This document shows positions 1 through 9,997 of a DNA stretch of 64,000 bases, piece after piece. Each line of letters begins with the position of its first letter. Positions within the stretch are counted from its first letter, which is position 1. This stretch comes from Rhodococcus sp. G-MC3 (GTDB lineage Bacteria > Actinomycetota > Actinomycetes > Mycobacteriales > Mycobacteriaceae): NCBI RefSeq assembly GCF_030063335.1, contig NZ_JASISW010000014.1, positions 62,001 to 126,000 on the forward strand, in the 5' to 3' direction. The notes beneath the pieces were generated by a model. That model ran no database searches, had not been told where the DNA came from, and was given only the letters and a program-made list of their open reading frames with translations. Made by a program: the position numbers and the translations under genes.

Positions 1-307
1 GTGTGGAGGCCGCGACGGTGACGAGAATGCCCATCACCGGGCCGAACAGAAGACCCGCTGCCAGAGTGAACAGCGTCCGTGGCACCGGCGCGACAGTGAC
101 GAGCGCGTGGACCGCGAAGAACACGAAGGGGAAAGCGGGCCCGACGGAATGAGCCCACTCTCGTAGTTGATCGACGGATGGATGAGGAGCAACGGCCGCC
201 GCAATCGCGAGTGCGACCAGAAGGGCAACGAGGCCGATCAGCCGCGGGTCTCGAAAGCACCTCTTCACGTTCACCGACAGTACCGGTGTCGGTGCCCAGG
301 CGAACAC
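1..307 (-). CDS. TVP38/TMEM64 (DedA/SNARE-associated-like) membrane protein, N-terminal part, cut by window edge
   Basis: Reading leftward from about 307 gives an open frame with no stop to base 1. It has a hydrophobic helix (LVALLVALAIAAAV) and then APVPRTLFTLAAGLLFGPVMG, which fits the proline-arginine-led loop and glycine-rich helix of TVP38/TMEM64 proteins. These are integral membrane proteins of poorly defined transport or membrane-homeostasis role. The start is uncertain: GTG at 307 has GGAGG at 319-323 upstream (11 nt spacer); GTG at 274 or 268 is also possible. It is divergent from mutA, the same arrangement as Rv1491c next to mutA in M. tuberculosis. The C-terminus lies outside the window. 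Confidence 0.72.
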   Translation of the reverse strand, partial: MFAWAPTPVLSVNVKRCFRDPRLIGLVALLVALAIAAAVAPHPSVDQLREWAHSVGPAFPFVFFAVHALVTVAPVPRTLFTLAAGLLFGPVMGILVTVAAST

Positions 308-333
308 AGCCGAAACCACCTCCCGTGCAAACC

Positions 334-347
334 TGAGGTGATCCTCA
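334..347. promoter_or_regulatory. Perfect inverted repeat TGAGG-TGAT-CCTCA between TVP38 gene and mutA
   Basis: A 5-bp perfect dyad with a 4-nt centre lies in the roughly 100-bp divergent region. It is placed where an operator could control mutAB or the membrane-protein gene. This is only a sequence observation; no regulator gene is adjacent. Confidence 0.25.
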
Positions 348-411
348 CGATACTGTCGGAGCAATCGCGGTTGAAATCACAAAGGTCGCCATTTGTCGAG
401 GAGCAGTCATC

Positions 412-2301
412 GTGCCCGTTGCTTCACAAGAAGACACTTCACAAGAAGACGCATCACAGGACGCTGCCTCACGTAGTGCATATGCCGCGTGGCAGAAAGC
501 AGTTGCAGGTGTTCTCGCGAAATCGCGACGAGTCGACGTGGCGGATCTTCCTGCCGATCCCGAACATCTGCTCGACTCGACGACCTATGACGGTGTGAGG
601 ATCTCGCCCCTCTACGGAACGCGAGACGAGCTCGTCGAAAATCCTCTGCCCGGCGTATTTCCGTTCGTGCGGGGACGTGATGCGACCCGCGACGTGAACG
701 CCGGATGGAAAGTCAGCGCACGCTTCGGCGTCGGACAGACCGATCCGGAAGCCGTGAACGCGGCGATTCTCGACGGACTGAACAACGGTGTCAGTGCTGT
801 GTGGCTCCGAATCGGCGATGACGACCTTCCGGTCGATGGAATCGCCCGTTCTCTCGACGGTGTCATGTTCGATCTTGCTCCCCTGGTCGTGGATGCCGGT
901 GGCGATACGGTCGCCGCTGCTGCAGCGATCCTGTCGTTGCTCGACACCGCAAAGGTGACCGATCGCACCACAGTGGAGGTTCGCCTCGGCGGCGCGCCGT
1001 TGACTTCTCAGTTCTCCGGACAAGCTTCGGCGACACTCTCAGAGGTCGTAGCGCTGGCCGAACAGGCCGCGGCGAGACCTGAGATGGTCCGCGCAATCAC
1101 GGTGGACGGCACAGCATTCCACAATGCAGGCGCCGGTGACGCTCAGGAAGTGGGCGCGGCGGTCGCGGCCGGTCTCGAATACCTACGATCGATGACCGAT
1201 GCAGGTCTGAGCGTCACCGAGGCGCTGGGGCAGATCGAGTTCCGATTCGCAGCCACGGACGATCAGTTTCAGACCATCGCGAAGTTCCGAGCAGCGCGCG
1301 TGTTGTGGGCTCGGGTCGCCCAAGTGTGCGGCTCGCCGTCGAGCGGCGGCGCACCTCAGCACGCGGTCACCTCGGAGGCGATGATGGCCCAGCGTGATCC
1401 GTGGGTCAACATGCTGCGCACGACTCTCGCCGCATTCGGGGCAGGCTTGGGCGGCGCCGACGCCGTGACGGTTCTTCCATTCGATGCTGCCATCGACGGC
1501 GGTGCAGCGGGAGTGTCCAAGACATTCGCATCGAGGATCGCTCGCAACACTCAGTTGTTGTTGCTGGAGGAGTCGCATCTCGGACGGGTGCTCGATCCTG
1601 GTTCGGGGTCCTGGTACATCGAGAAGCTCACCGACGATCTGGCCGCCACGGCGTGGACATTCACCCAGCAGCTCGAATCGGCCGGCGGCTACCGAGCATC
1701 GCTCGAATCCGGCACCCTTGCCTCAGCGATCGCCGAGACCGCCGAGGCGCGTGCGTCCGACATTGCGCATCGACGCACGCCGCTGACCGGAGTCAACGAA
1801 TTTCCGAACCTCGCGGAGGCTCCACTGCCGCCCACCTCGACCACGCCCGTGGTGAAGCGGTACGGAGCTGCCTTCGAAGCACTGCGTGACCGATCGGATG
1901 CATATCTCGCCGAACACGACGCGCGGCCACACGCCCTGCTCGTGCCGCTGGGATCAGTGGCCGAACACAACGTGCGCACCACCTTCGCCGCCAACCTTCT
2001 GGCCTCGGGAGGTATCCACACCGAAAATCCGGGTCCTCTGATCGAGTCCACCATCGCCGATGCCGTCCGAACCTCGGGCGCGAGAATCGCGGTCGTCTGC
2101 GGGACCGACAAGCGGTACGCGGACGAGGCGGCCGCCGCTGTCGCCGCATTACGGGAGGCGGGTGTGGAACGGGTCCTCCTCGCAGGCCCGGACAAGATTT
2201 TCACCGATGTCACCGGCTCGGAGCGTCCCGACGGCTTCCTCACCGCCAAGGTCGACGCAGTGTCCGTCCTCACCGAACTTCTCGAATCGCTGGGAGCGTA
2301 G
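412..2301 (+). CDS. mutA: Methylmalonyl-CoA mutase small subunit
   Basis: This 629-residue protein is the non-catalytic beta subunit that pairs with MutB to interconvert (R)-methylmalonyl-CoA and succinyl-CoA in propionate and odd-chain or branched catabolism. It has the TIM-barrel-like mutase domain (for example [23 protein letters not shown]) followed by a degenerate cobalamin-type domain from about residue 500. The axial-ligand motif seen in MutB is replaced by GSVAEHNVRT, so it should not bind B12, as expected for MutA. The GTG start is preceded by GAGGAG at good spacing. mutB follows after 6 nt, so the two are co-transcribed. Confidence 0.95.
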   Translation: MPVASQEDTSQEDASQDAASRSAYAAWQKAVAGVLAKSRRVDVADLPADPEHLLDSTTYDGVRISPLYGTRDELVENPLPGVFPFVRGRDATRDVNAGWKVSARFGVGQTDPEAVNAAILDGLNNGVSAVWLRIGDDDLPVDGIARSLDGVMFDLAPLVVDAGGDTVAAAAAILSLLDTAKVTDRTTVEVRLGGAPLTSQFSGQASATLSEVVALAEQAAARPEMVRAITVDGTAFHNAGAGDAQEVGAAVAAGLEYLRSMTDAGLSVTEALGQIEFRFAATDDQFQTIAKFRAARVLWARVAQVCGSPSSGGAPQHAVTSEAMMAQRDPWVNMLRTTLAAFGAGLGGADAVTVLPFDAAIDGGAAGVSKTFASRIARNTQLLLLEESHLGRVLDPGSGSWYIEKLTDDLAATAWTFTQQLESAGGYRASLESGTLASAIAETAEARASDIAHRRTPLTGVNEFPNLAEAPLPPTSTTPVVKRYGAAFEALRDRSDAYLAEHDARPHALLVPLGSVAEHNVRTTFAANLLASGGIHTENPGPLIESTIADAVRTSGARIAVVCGTDKRYADEAAAAVAALREAGVERVLLAGPDKIFTDVTGSERPDGFLTAKVDAVSVLTELLESLGA

Positions 2302-2307
2302 AGAAAC

Positions 2308-4584
2308 ATGGCCATGAACGAGTCCGGGTCCCGCACGTCACATGTCATCGGAAATTTTGCCGATGTCCCTTTGAAAGATCCCCAGGAGCCCCAGCCTGCA
2401 GCTCCGACTGCCGACGAGGTCACCGCGCATATCGAAGACGGGGCGGCGGCGAACAACTACACCCCCGAGCAGGTCGTGTGGTCCACCCCCGAGGGCATCG
2501 ACGTCAAGCCGGTGTTCACCAAGGCCGATCGTGACGCCGCGGAGGCCGAAGGCTATCCCCTCGACAGTTACCCGGGCGCACCACCGTTCATTCGCGGACC
2601 GTACCCGACGATGTATGTGAACCAGCCGTGGACCATTCGTCAGTATGCCGGTTTCTCGACGGCCGCAGAATCGAATGCTTTCTATCGTCGCAACCTGGCG
2701 GCAGGGCAGAAGGGTCTGTCGGTTGCGTTCGACCTGGCGACTCACCGCGGTTACGACTCCGACCACCCAAGGGTGCAGGGTGATGTCGGAATGGCCGGAG
2801 TAGCAATCGATTCCATTTACGACATGCGCCAGTTGTTCGACGGTATCGATCTCGGCAGTGTGTCGGTATCGATGACGATGAACGGCGCAGTGCTGCCGAT
2901 TCTGGCCTTGTATGTCGCCGCGGCCCAAGAGCAGGGGGTCGGTCCGGAGAAACTTGCCGGGACCATTCAGAACGACATCCTCAAAGAGTTCATGGTCCGT
3001 AACACCTATATCTATCCGCCGAAGCCGTCGATGCGGATCATTTCCGACATTTTCGCGTACACCAGCGAGAAGATGCCGAAGTACAACTCGATCTCGATTT
3101 CGGGTTATCACATCCAAGAGGCCGGGGCGACAGCCGATTTGGAGCTGGCTTACACCCTCGCCGACGGTGTCGAGTACATCCGCGCCGGCCTCGACGCAGG
3201 CATGGACATCGACACGTTCGCGCCGCGCCTGTCCTTCTTCTGGGCAATCGGGATGAACTTCTTCATGGAGGTCGCCAAACTACGTGCCGGCCGCCTGCTG
3301 TGGTCGGAGCTGGTGCAGAAGTTCGAGCCCAAGAGCGCGAAATCTCGTTCTCTGCGGACACATTCGCAGACTTCCGGGTGGTCGTTGACTGCCCAGGACG
3401 TGTTCAACAACGTCGCTCGGACGTGCGTCGAGGCGATGGCAGCGACGCAGGGGCACACCCAGTCGTTGCACACCAATGCGCTCGACGAGGCGCTGGCACT
3501 GCCGACCGATTTCTCCGCGCGTATCGCCCGCAACACTCAGTTGCTCATCGCGCAGGAGTCGAACACGGTGCGGCCCATCGATCCCTGGGGCGGTTCCCAC
3601 TATGTCGAGTGGCTCACGCACCAGTTGGCAAACCGCGCTCGCGCACACATCGCCGAGGTCGAAGCCGCAGGAGGCATGGCCCAAGCAATCGGCGAAGGCA
3701 TCCCCAAACTTCGTATCGAGGAGGCCGCAGCACGTACCCAGGCCCGCATCGACTCGGGCCGTCAGCCTCTCGTCGGCGTCAACAAGTACGTGCCGGACGA
3801 GCCGGACACCATCGAGGTTCTGAAGGTCGAGAACTCCAAGGTGCGCAAGGAGCAGCTCGAGAAGCTGGAGCGCCTGCGCGCGGAGCGCAACACCGAGGAG
3901 GTCGAGGCTGCGCTCGCCAACCTGACCCGCGCGGCGGCATCCACCGAGTCCGGTATGGAGAACAATCTGCTGCATCTCGCGATCGACGCGGCACGCAAGA
4001 TGGCGACCGTCGGCGAGATTTCCGACGCGCTCGAGAAGGTATACGGGCGCCATCAGGCCGAAATCCGGACAATCAGTGGTGTGTACCGCGACGAGGCAGG
4101 CAAAGCAAAGAACCTCACCCGTGCAACCGAGCTGGTAGCGCAGTTCGCCGAAGACGAGGGGCGCCGACCTCGCGTGCTCGTCTGCAAGATGGGGCAGGAC
4201 GGCCACGACCGAGGTCAGAAGGTCATCGCGACGGCATTCGCGGACATCGGATTCGACGTCGACGTCGGCCCGCTGTTCCAGACGCCGGAGGAGGTCGCAC
4301 GTCAGGCGGCGGACAACGACGTGCACGTGGTCGGTGTGTCTTCGCTGGCCGCCGGCCATCTGACGTTGGTTCCGGCTCTCCGAGAAGCTCTCGCTGCGGT
4401 TGATCGCCCCGACATCATGATCGTGGTCGGTGGCGTAATTCCTCCTGGCGACTTCGACGAGCTCTACGCGGCGGGTGCAGCGGCTATCTTCCCACCGGGA
4501 ACCGTCATCGCCGATGCCGCCATCGGCTTGGTGGAGAAGCTGTCGGTGCAGCTCGGACACACCTCGCGCGAGGCCTCTGCCTGA
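2308..4584 (+). CDS. mutB: Methylmalonyl-CoA mutase large (catalytic) subunit
   Basis: This 758-residue protein is the adenosylcobalamin-dependent catalytic subunit. The N-terminal substrate-binding barrel carries the family stretch [19 protein letters not shown] near residue 95 and [10 protein letters not shown] near 265. The C-terminal B12 domain has the ligand motif D631-G-H633-D-R-G636, where His633 should be the lower axial cobalt ligand. Length and motifs are normal for the family. ATG at 2308 follows the mutA stop by 6 nt; a second ATG lies two codons downstream. It forms a heterodimer with MutA and is serviced by MeaB encoded next. Confidence 0.97.
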   Translation: MAMNESGSRTSHVIGNFADVPLKDPQEPQPAAPTADEVTAHIEDGAAANNYTPEQVVWSTPEGIDVKPVFTKADRDAAEAEGYPLDSYPGAPPFIRGPYPTMYVNQPWTIRQYAGFSTAAESNAFYRRNLAAGQKGLSVAFDLATHRGYDSDHPRVQGDVGMAGVAIDSIYDMRQLFDGIDLGSVSVSMTMNGAVLPILALYVAAAQEQGVGPEKLAGTIQNDILKEFMVRNTYIYPPKPSMRIISDIFAYTSEKMPKYNSISISGYHIQEAGATADLELAYTLADGVEYIRAGLDAGMDIDTFAPRLSFFWAIGMNFFMEVAKLRAGRLLWSELVQKFEPKSAKSRSLRTHSQTSGWSLTAQDVFNNVARTCVEAMAATQGHTQSLHTNALDEALALPTDFSARIARNTQLLIAQESNTVRPIDPWGGSHYVEWLTHQLANRARAHIAEVEAAGGMAQAIGEGIPKLRIEEAAARTQARIDSGRQPLVGVNKYVPDEPDTIEVLKVENSKVRKEQLEKLERLRAERNTEEVEAALANLTRAAASTESGMENNLLHLAIDAARKMATVGEISDALEKVYGRHQAEIRTISGVYRDEAGKAKNLTRATELVAQFAEDEGRRPRVLVCKMGQDGHDRGQKVIATAFADIGFDVDVGPLFQTPEEVARQAADNDVHVVGVSSLAAGHLTLVPALREALAAVDRPDIMIVVGGVIPPGDFDELYAAGAAAIFPPGTVIADAAIGLVEKLSVQLGHTSREASA

Positions 4585-4586
4585 CG

Positions 4587-5621
4587 ATGGGTCCAACGGA
4601 TATGAGCTCTTCGAACCGAGAACGTGTGATCGATATCGACACAGTGGCGAAATCGGTGCTCGCCAACGAAAGATCAGGTCTTGCCAGGGCGATCACGCTG
4701 GTGGAATCAACACGCAGCGACCACCGCGACCTCGCGCAGCAATTGCTGCTGCAGCTGCTGCCCAAGGCAGGTGGATCACATCGCGTCGGGATCACCGGCG
4801 TTCCCGGTGTCGGGAAATCCACGTTCATCGACGCCCTCGGTATGCATCTGATCGAGAAAGGACACCGGGTCGCGGTGTTGGCGGTCGATCCTTCGTCGAC
4901 ACGCACCGGCGGGTCGATCCTCGGTGACAAGACGCGCATGGCCCGGCTGACGGTCGCGAAGAATGCGTACATTCGGCCGTCACCGACGTCGGGCACCCTC
5001 GGTGGAGTGGCTCGCGCTACCCGCGAGACCATCGTTCTTCTCGAAGCCGCCGGCTACGATGTCATCCTCGTCGAAACCGTCGGGGTCGGTCAGTCCGAGG
5101 TGACGGTTGCGAACATGGTCGACTGTTTTGCGTTCCTGACGCTCGCTCGTACCGGTGACCAGTTGCAAGGCATCAAAAAGGGCGTTCTCGAACTCGCCGA
5201 CCTGGTTGCCGTCAACAAGGCCGACGGCAAACACCTCATCGAAGCACAGGGTGCCGCACGCGAGCTTGCTGGTGCGTTGCGGATGCTCTATCCGCACGAC
5301 GCGATCTGGCAGCCGCCGGTTCTGACGATGAGCGCGCTGGAAGGAACGGGCCTCGACGAGTTCTGGAAGACAGTCCTGCGGCACCAGCAGGTGCTGTCCG
5401 ACGCAGGTGAATTCGCCGAAAAGCGCCGAACTCAGCAGGTCGACTGGACGTGGACCATGGTGAACGATCAGCTCCTGCGCAGACTCGCGCAGAACCCCGC
5501 CGTCAAGGCGATTCGCGCCGATGTCGAGCTGCGCGTGCGCGACGGATCGCTCACCGCGGCGTTGGCGGCCCAGGAACTCCTCGATGCATTCGACGCAGTC
5601 CCGAGGGATGTCTCGGGCTAG
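4587..5621 (+). CDS. meaB: MeaB/ArgK-family GTPase, methylmalonyl-CoA mutase chaperone
   Basis: A 344-residue G3E GTPase that gates cofactor loading and protects the mutase from inactivation. The P-loop [12 protein letters not shown] lies at residues 68-79. The switch region [12 protein letters not shown] and the base-recognition motif VNKADG follow, as in MeaB. It starts 2 nt after the mutB stop. ATG at 4602 (MSSSN) is an alternative start and neither has a strong ribosome site. The mutA-mutB-meaB order supports function. It was called ArgK or a transport kinase in older annotations; the mutase-chaperone role is preferred. Confidence 0.94.
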   Translation: MGPTDMSSSNRERVIDIDTVAKSVLANERSGLARAITLVESTRSDHRDLAQQLLLQLLPKAGGSHRVGITGVPGVGKSTFIDALGMHLIEKGHRVAVLAVDPSSTRTGGSILGDKTRMARLTVAKNAYIRPSPTSGTLGGVARATRETIVLLEAAGYDVILVETVGVGQSEVTVANMVDCFAFLTLARTGDQLQGIKKGVLELADLVAVNKADGKHLIEAQGAARELAGALRMLYPHDAIWQPPVLTMSALEGTGLDEFWKTVLRHQQVLSDAGEFAEKRRTQQVDWTWTMVNDQLLRRLAQNPAVKAIRADVELRVRDGSLTAALAAQELLDAFDAVPRDVSG

Positions 5622-5654
5622 TCGGCTTTGGTGCGTCCGAGGTGAACACGACCG

Positions 5655-6698
5655 TCAGTACAGACGCTCGGCGAGTGCACCAACCCGTTCGATCAGGTCG
5701 TCGAAGAAAGCCGCAGGATCGGTTGTCGTCGCGATCGCCGCGTTGAGCGGTTTGCCCCACATTCCTCGCCAGTCGGCGACAGTCGTTCCCCTCGTGAGGG
5801 TTCCGACCAGCTCGACGTCGACGGTGGCCGTTCGGAGCGTCACGATCGAAGGATTCAGTGCGACGGCTGCGGCGAACGGGTCGTGCATGTGGGACAGAAA
5901 TCCCTGATCGTGGTCGCGATGAAATTCCATGTAGAAACGGACGGCGTCGGAAAAGTGTCGAATGACGGGGTTGGACGCCCGCGATCGGGTGTCCGAAGAA
6001 TCTGATTCCGAAATGACCTCGCGTGGAGCGCTTCCCGCGCGTTGGGCCAATCGTGCAATGTGCTCGGGGAGCATCTCGATGGTTTCGGTGATGTCGAGCG
6101 GACACACGATCGGCAGTTGTTCTACTGGTAGGCCTGAGAACGCCGCGAAGACCTCGGCCGCCGCTTCGGGATCGACTGCAACGTTCCACTCGCTCGTCGG
6201 CGTCGTATTGCCTGGATGTTGAAATGCACCGCCCATCACTACGAGCCGTTTCAGTAAACGGGGGAGTTCCGGCTCTATCCGAATGGCGCGGGCGAGGTTC
6301 GTCAGCGGGCCGGTGACGAGTCCGGTGATCTCGCCCGGGCGCTCGCGAACCAACTCCACCCAGGCCGTCGTCGCGTCACGAGGTGAGAGCGAGCGAGTCG
6401 ATGCCGGCAGCTCGGCGTATCCGATGCCTTGCGGGCCGTGCGTTTCCTCGGTCGTCATGAGCGGCGCGACAAGTGGCGCCTGAGCTCCGAGAGTGACTTC
6501 GATATCGGTTGCTCGGCACAGGTCGAGCCACGCCAAGTTGTTCGCTGCGACCTGATTCACCGGCACGTTGCCCGCCGTCGAAGCGATCGACAAGATTTCG
6601 GCCTCAGGGCTGGACAACAGATAGAGAAGCGCAAGGGAATCGTCGATTCCGGTGTCGACGTCGACGATCAAAGGAACAGTGACCTCTCGTGAGCTCAT
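5655..6698 (-). CDS. Inosine-uridine preferring nucleoside hydrolase family protein
   Basis: A 347-residue protein that should hydrolyse the N-glycosidic bond of ribonucleosides for purine or pyrimidine salvage. The calcium-binding N-terminal motif DVDTGIDD is at residues 13-20. A late HMHDPFAAA segment supplies the C-terminal Asp ligand. The ATG at 6698 was chosen because the Asp-rich motif must lie near the N-terminus; the frame is open further upstream. The start overlaps the stop of the OsmC gene (ATGA), so translation is coupled. It is convergent with meaB. The true nucleoside substrate cannot be told from sequence. Confidence 0.88.
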   Translation of the reverse strand: MSSREVTVPLIVDVDTGIDDSLALLYLLSSPEAEILSIASTAGNVPVNQVAANNLAWLDLCRATDIEVTLGAQAPLVAPLMTTEETHGPQGIGYAELPASTRSLSPRDATTAWVELVRERPGEITGLVTGPLTNLARAIRIEPELPRLLKRLVVMGGAFQHPGNTTPTSEWNVAVDPEAAAEVFAAFSGLPVEQLPIVCPLDITETIEMLPEHIARLAQRAGSAPREVISESDSSDTRSRASNPVIRHFSDAVRFYMEFHRDHDQGFLSHMHDPFAAAVALNPSIVTLRTATVDVELVGTLTRGTTVADWRGMWGKPLNAAIATTTDPAAFFDDLIERVGALAERLY

Positions 6699-7177
6699 GC
6701 GGCAGCCACCTTCGGCTGGTGTCGGACGGGAAAGTTCACTGATCTGGCGATGAAGCACTTCGATGACGCGTCGTGGTGCAGACGCTGTGCCTCGTCGAAC
6801 ATCGACGAATCGGCAACCGTGACCATTGGAGTCAGAACAACCTCGGTGAATTGGCCACCACCGTCGGACTCTTCGGTCATGATTCCGGATGGGAAGTCCC
6901 GGTAGTCGGTGACCACCACCCCGGCCGCTGCGGTGAGTCCGAGGTACCACAGCATATGGCATGCCGAGAGCGACGCGACAAGCATTTCCTCCGGGTTCCA
7001 CCTGGTGAAGTCGCCTCGAAAGCTGGGGTCGGCACTTCCGAAGAGGTCTGGTTTGCCCTTGATCGACACCGTGTGGCTGCGGTCGTAGTCTCCGGCTCCC
7101 GTCGTGCCGGGTCCGCGATTGCCGGTCCACACGGTGGTTGCCGAGTATGTGTGAGTGCGCACCCCCTCATCGTGCAC
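6695..7177 (-). CDS. OsmC/YhfA-family protein
   Basis: A protein of about 160 residues of the OsmC fold. The two conserved redox cysteines are Cys73 (SACHMLWYL) and Cys141 (SSKCFIARS), with Arg and Glu residues of the peroxidase site between GDFTRWNPEEM and the first Cys. Family members reduce organic hydroperoxides with thiols; here a mycothiol-linked reductant would fit an actinobacterium, but that is inference. The start is GTG at 7177, with GTG at 7162 as an alternative. Its stop overlaps the nucleoside hydrolase start, a coupling with no obvious metabolic logic. Confidence 0.85.
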   Translation of the reverse strand: MHDEGVRTHTYSATTVWTGNRGPGTTGAGDYDRSHTVSIKGKPDLFGSADPSFRGDFTRWNPEEMLVASLSACHMLWYLGLTAAAGVVVTDYRDFPSGIMTEESDGGGQFTEVVLTPMVTVADSSMFDEAQRLHHDASSKCFIARSVNFPVRHQPKVAAA

Positions 7178-7356
7178 GCCTCGGGATCACAGTCGTCGAC
7201 CAGCCCGGGCTCGAGCGTACGGTGACGGCCGAACCAAGCTTCGCCACGCCGCGGGCTTGGTCGGATTCAACCTGTCGTTGTCCGGCCGAAAAATTGCTCT
7301 GGTGACACGACATTGGTGACCAGGACGGGAAGCCCGAAGATTGTGAACGCGCTACT

Positions 7357-8712
7357 TCAGAGCAGGCTCGGCTCGTCTCGACCCCATGGCCGTGACGGCG
7401 CCGCGTAATCCTGGTACTCCGCGAGAGCAGGTCTGGCCGCGCGGATAGTGCCGTGCAGGCTCGTGGTGGTCACCGGTGGCAGTTCTGCTGAGACCGGGTT
7501 CGGGGAACGACCATCCGCGGCGAGTAGCCACGCTGCCGTTCGAGCGAGGGACACGGACACGTCGAGTCCGGCAGATCCCGGTTCCCGCGCGGCCAGCCCG
7601 TCGACGATCGCTGCGGCGAGGAGATATCCAGTGGAGTGATCGAGAACCTGGGCAGGAAGGGCGCCGGGTCTCTCCGCAGTACCCTCGATCGATGCGATAC
7701 CGGTCGCGGCTTGCACGATGCTGTCGAATCCGCGGCGCTGGTACCACGGCCCAGGTCCCCACGCCGATACCGACGCATGGATGATGCCGGGGGACACCGC
7801 ATCCTCTAGAGCGGTGCGGAGGGCATTCAAAGCCCCCGGTCGGTAACCGGTGACCACCACGTCCGCCAAGGGCAGCAGTTCGTGGAGTGCGTCGACACCT
7901 TCTCCGGAGTCGAGGTCGAGTAGGGTCGTGCGCTTACCCTGGCCGTTTTCGAGGTGCTGCCATTCGATCTCGGGAAGCCGCGGCGAGTCGACGCGCAGGA
8001 CGGTTGCGCCGAGCAACGCCAATACCCGAGTGGCGACTGGACCTGCGATGACACGAGTGAAATCGAGCACTCGAACGCCGCGGAGCGGACCTTCTTTGCG
8101 GGGCACCGCACAAGTTGGAGCCGCGCGTAGATCAAACGCGACGTGGTCCGAGCGATGCACAGTGTGTATCAAGGGATCCGCATCCGTCACCATGCCGGCT
8201 TCCGATTTCCACTGAGCTTCGGACCGCACGTACACCGCGATGGCCGAGTGCGAACAGCATCGATTCTCGATATCGCTGCCCGTCGATGCGGCAACGCGGT
8301 CCGCAAAGGAGGACGGGCTGACATCGGGATCGAGATCGAGCGCCGCAGTCAGCGCGCTGCGATGGTGCGGGTAATTGGCGTGCGTTCGGATCCAACCGTC
8401 TGCACACGGAAAGAAACCGGACAGCTCGGCGAACCCCACGACGGGCGCGCCGGCGATTCGCATCATTCTATCGCCCGAGAACGACGCGGTGATGCGCTCC
8501 GGCGAGAGGTGCCATGGGCCGGTCGACATACCTGCTGCCATCGAGAATCGGTCGACGGCCGCTGCCAGTGCTGCAACCGATCCTGCCGCAAGTGAGGAGA
8601 CCGGCAATCGAGCGGACAGCATCCGGCCCCACTCGCCCTCGGTAAACAGGCTTGTCCCGGAGTTGGTCCCGAGTGCCCGGTCATAGGCTGCGAGCAGGGG
8701 CCGGAAGGTCAC
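7357..8712 (-). CDS. CaiB/BaiF-type (class III) CoA-transferase with reordered halves
   Basis: A 451-residue protein. From about residue 195 it has the standard class III N-terminal core: RGVRVLDFTRVIAGP, GKRTTLLDLDS, VVVTGYRPGAL, then RGFDSIVQAATGI and DHSTGYLLAAAI. The first 190 residues instead resemble the small C-terminal domain of such enzymes, including GFFPCADGWIRTHANYPHH. The order therefore looks permuted compared with textbook CaiB. The Asp in RGFDSIVQ fits the catalytic region. The substrate CoA ester is unknown. GTG at 8712 overlaps the upstream stop codon (GTGA), so it is coupled to the enoyl-reductase-like gene. Confidence 0.82.
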   Translation of the reverse strand: MTFRPLLAAYDRALGTNSGTSLFTEGEWGRMLSARLPVSSLAAGSVAALAAAVDRFSMAAGMSTGPWHLSPERITASFSGDRMMRIAGAPVVGFAELSGFFPCADGWIRTHANYPHHRSALTAALDLDPDVSPSSFADRVAASTGSDIENRCCSHSAIAVYVRSEAQWKSEAGMVTDADPLIHTVHRSDHVAFDLRAAPTCAVPRKEGPLRGVRVLDFTRVIAGPVATRVLALLGATVLRVDSPRLPEIEWQHLENGQGKRTTLLDLDSGEGVDALHELLPLADVVVTGYRPGALNALRTALEDAVSPGIIHASVSAWGPGPWYQRRGFDSIVQAATGIASIEGTAERPGALPAQVLDHSTGYLLAAAIVDGLAAREPGSAGLDVSVSLARTAAWLLAADGRSPNPVSAELPPVTTTSLHGTIRAARPALAEYQDYAAPSRPWGRDEPSLL

Positions 8713-9974
8713 TCCTTCTTGGCCCAGATCTCGAATCCGGCAGCAATCAGCCGGTTGACCAAGGCATCACCGATGGCGGTCGCCGGAGTCAGAACGCCTG
8801 CAGCGTCCGGTAACTCACTTCGGTTGTGCACCAGTGCCAGCGCGGATTCGCCCAACATGACAGACGTTGCCTTGTAGCCGGGATCGCCGGTCGCCTTCAC
8901 CCGCGAGTGATACCTGGCTCCGGTGGTCGTGGTGGTGTAGAGGTCCATCGTGAAGTGACCGCTCTCCTGTGCCTTGGGACTAGGGCCGTCGCCGGGCTTC
9001 GGCAGAATGCGGTCGAGCAGTTTTTTCGGAGCGACGGTCATCCCGACCACCAAGGCACCGAGACCGGCGGCCACACCGCCCGCGATAGCGGGGGAGAGAA
9101 GCGATGAACCGACAGACATGACCTCGCGGTACCGAAACTCTTTACCGTAGGCCCAGTTTCGCAACGAGTTGCTGCGTCTGACGACCCTGGTGTTGTACGA
9201 CGCCATGACGAACGGCGCCTTCCATCCTCGAACACCCGGTGCAATATCGTTGCCGTTCACCAGCGCTACATCGGACTGGCGCCCGAGATTCGGTTCGAGT
9301 GAGCGGTCGGGGGACAACGAATACGGGCGGGCCGCGAGTCGCCGAAGCGCACCGTCTTTCTTGACGACCTCGAGCTGGGTTCGAAGTGAGTCGATGGTGC
9401 CGCCGCTGACCCCTCCGCGCATGGAACTCACCACGAGCGTCGTGTCGGTGAGCTCGCCTGCATTGTCTTTCGCCACGGCAGCGTGAAGAACGTGCACGCC
9501 AAGATCCGAGGGGATGGAGTCGAATCCGCAGGAGTGTACGATTCGGGCGCCGGTCCGACGAGCGATCTCGTGGTTGGTGTCGATGCTTTCCCGTGCGAAC
9601 AGCACCTCGCCGGTGAGGTCGACGTAATCGGTGCCTGCCTCCGCGCATGCGGTCGTCAGCGGCAGACCGTACTTCGCGTAAGGCCCGACGGTGGAGATGA
9701 CGACCTTCGCGCTCTCGGCCAGAACCCTCAGAGAATCTGGATCTGTCGAATCAGCCTCGAGCAGAGACCACTCGGCTGCCGATGCCGGCAGGGACCGTCG
9801 GGTGGACTCCAATTTCGAGGTCGACCGGCCTGCCAGTGCGATCGACGTACCATCGGGTAGATGCTCGGCAAGATATGCAGCGGTCAGCCGGCCCACGAAT
9901 CCGGTGGCGCCATAGACCACGATGTCGTACATGCGTGGCGCTCGTGTGCTCTCGGACGGCTCTGTCGAAGTCAT
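8709..9974 (-). CDS. Saccharopine dehydrogenase-like protein, trans-acting enoyl reductase family
   Basis: A 421-residue Rossmann protein with the dinucleotide motif GATGFVG at residues 22-28. Later come TVGPYAKYGLPLTTACAEAG and CGFDSIPSDLG, which are typical of the mycobacterial Rv2449c/Rv2953 family. In mycobacteria some members reduce polyketide intermediates in trans; others have no assigned role, so the reaction here is open. The start at 9974 is favoured because a TACTGT -10 hexamer ends 7 nt before it. ATG at 9932 (MYDIVVYG) is an alternative start. It is the first gene of a pair with the CoA transferase. No lysine pathway gene is nearby. Confidence 0.85.
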   Translation of the reverse strand: MTSTEPSESTRAPRMYDIVVYGATGFVGRLTAAYLAEHLPDGTSIALAGRSTSKLESTRRSLPASAAEWSLLEADSTDPDSLRVLAESAKVVISTVGPYAKYGLPLTTACAEAGTDYVDLTGEVLFARESIDTNHEIARRTGARIVHSCGFDSIPSDLGVHVLHAAVAKDNAGELTDTTLVVSSMRGGVSGGTIDSLRTQLEVVKKDGALRRLAARPYSLSPDRSLEPNLGRQSDVALVNGNDIAPGVRGWKAPFVMASYNTRVVRRSNSLRNWAYGKEFRYREVMSVGSSLLSPAIAGGVAAGLGALVVGMTVAPKKLLDRILPKPGDGPSPKAQESGHFTMDLYTTTTTGARYHSRVKATGDPGYKATSVMLGESALALVHNRSELPDAAGVLTPATAIGDALVNRLIAAGFEIWAKKE

Positions 9975-9981
9975 GTACTGG

Positions 9982-9987
9982 ACAGTA
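9982..9987 (-). promoter_or_regulatory. -10 element TACTGT, predicted leaderless start for the enoyl-reductase-like gene
   Basis: TACTGT on the minus strand ends 7 nt before the ATG at 9974. This spacing places the transcription start at or next to the start codon. No Shine-Dalgarno sequence is present, consistent with a leaderless transcript. Confidence 0.45.
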
Positions 9988-9997
9988 ACGTGGATCA

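Noticed and set aside
3280..4596. 438-codon open frame antisense to mutB
   Set aside because: It lies wholly over the conserved B12-binding region of mutB and has no ribosome site or family signature.
8709..9974. Possible saccharopine dehydrogenase of lysine metabolism
   Set aside because: The motifs fit the mycobacterial trans-acting enoyl reductase family, and no lysine-pathway gene is linked.
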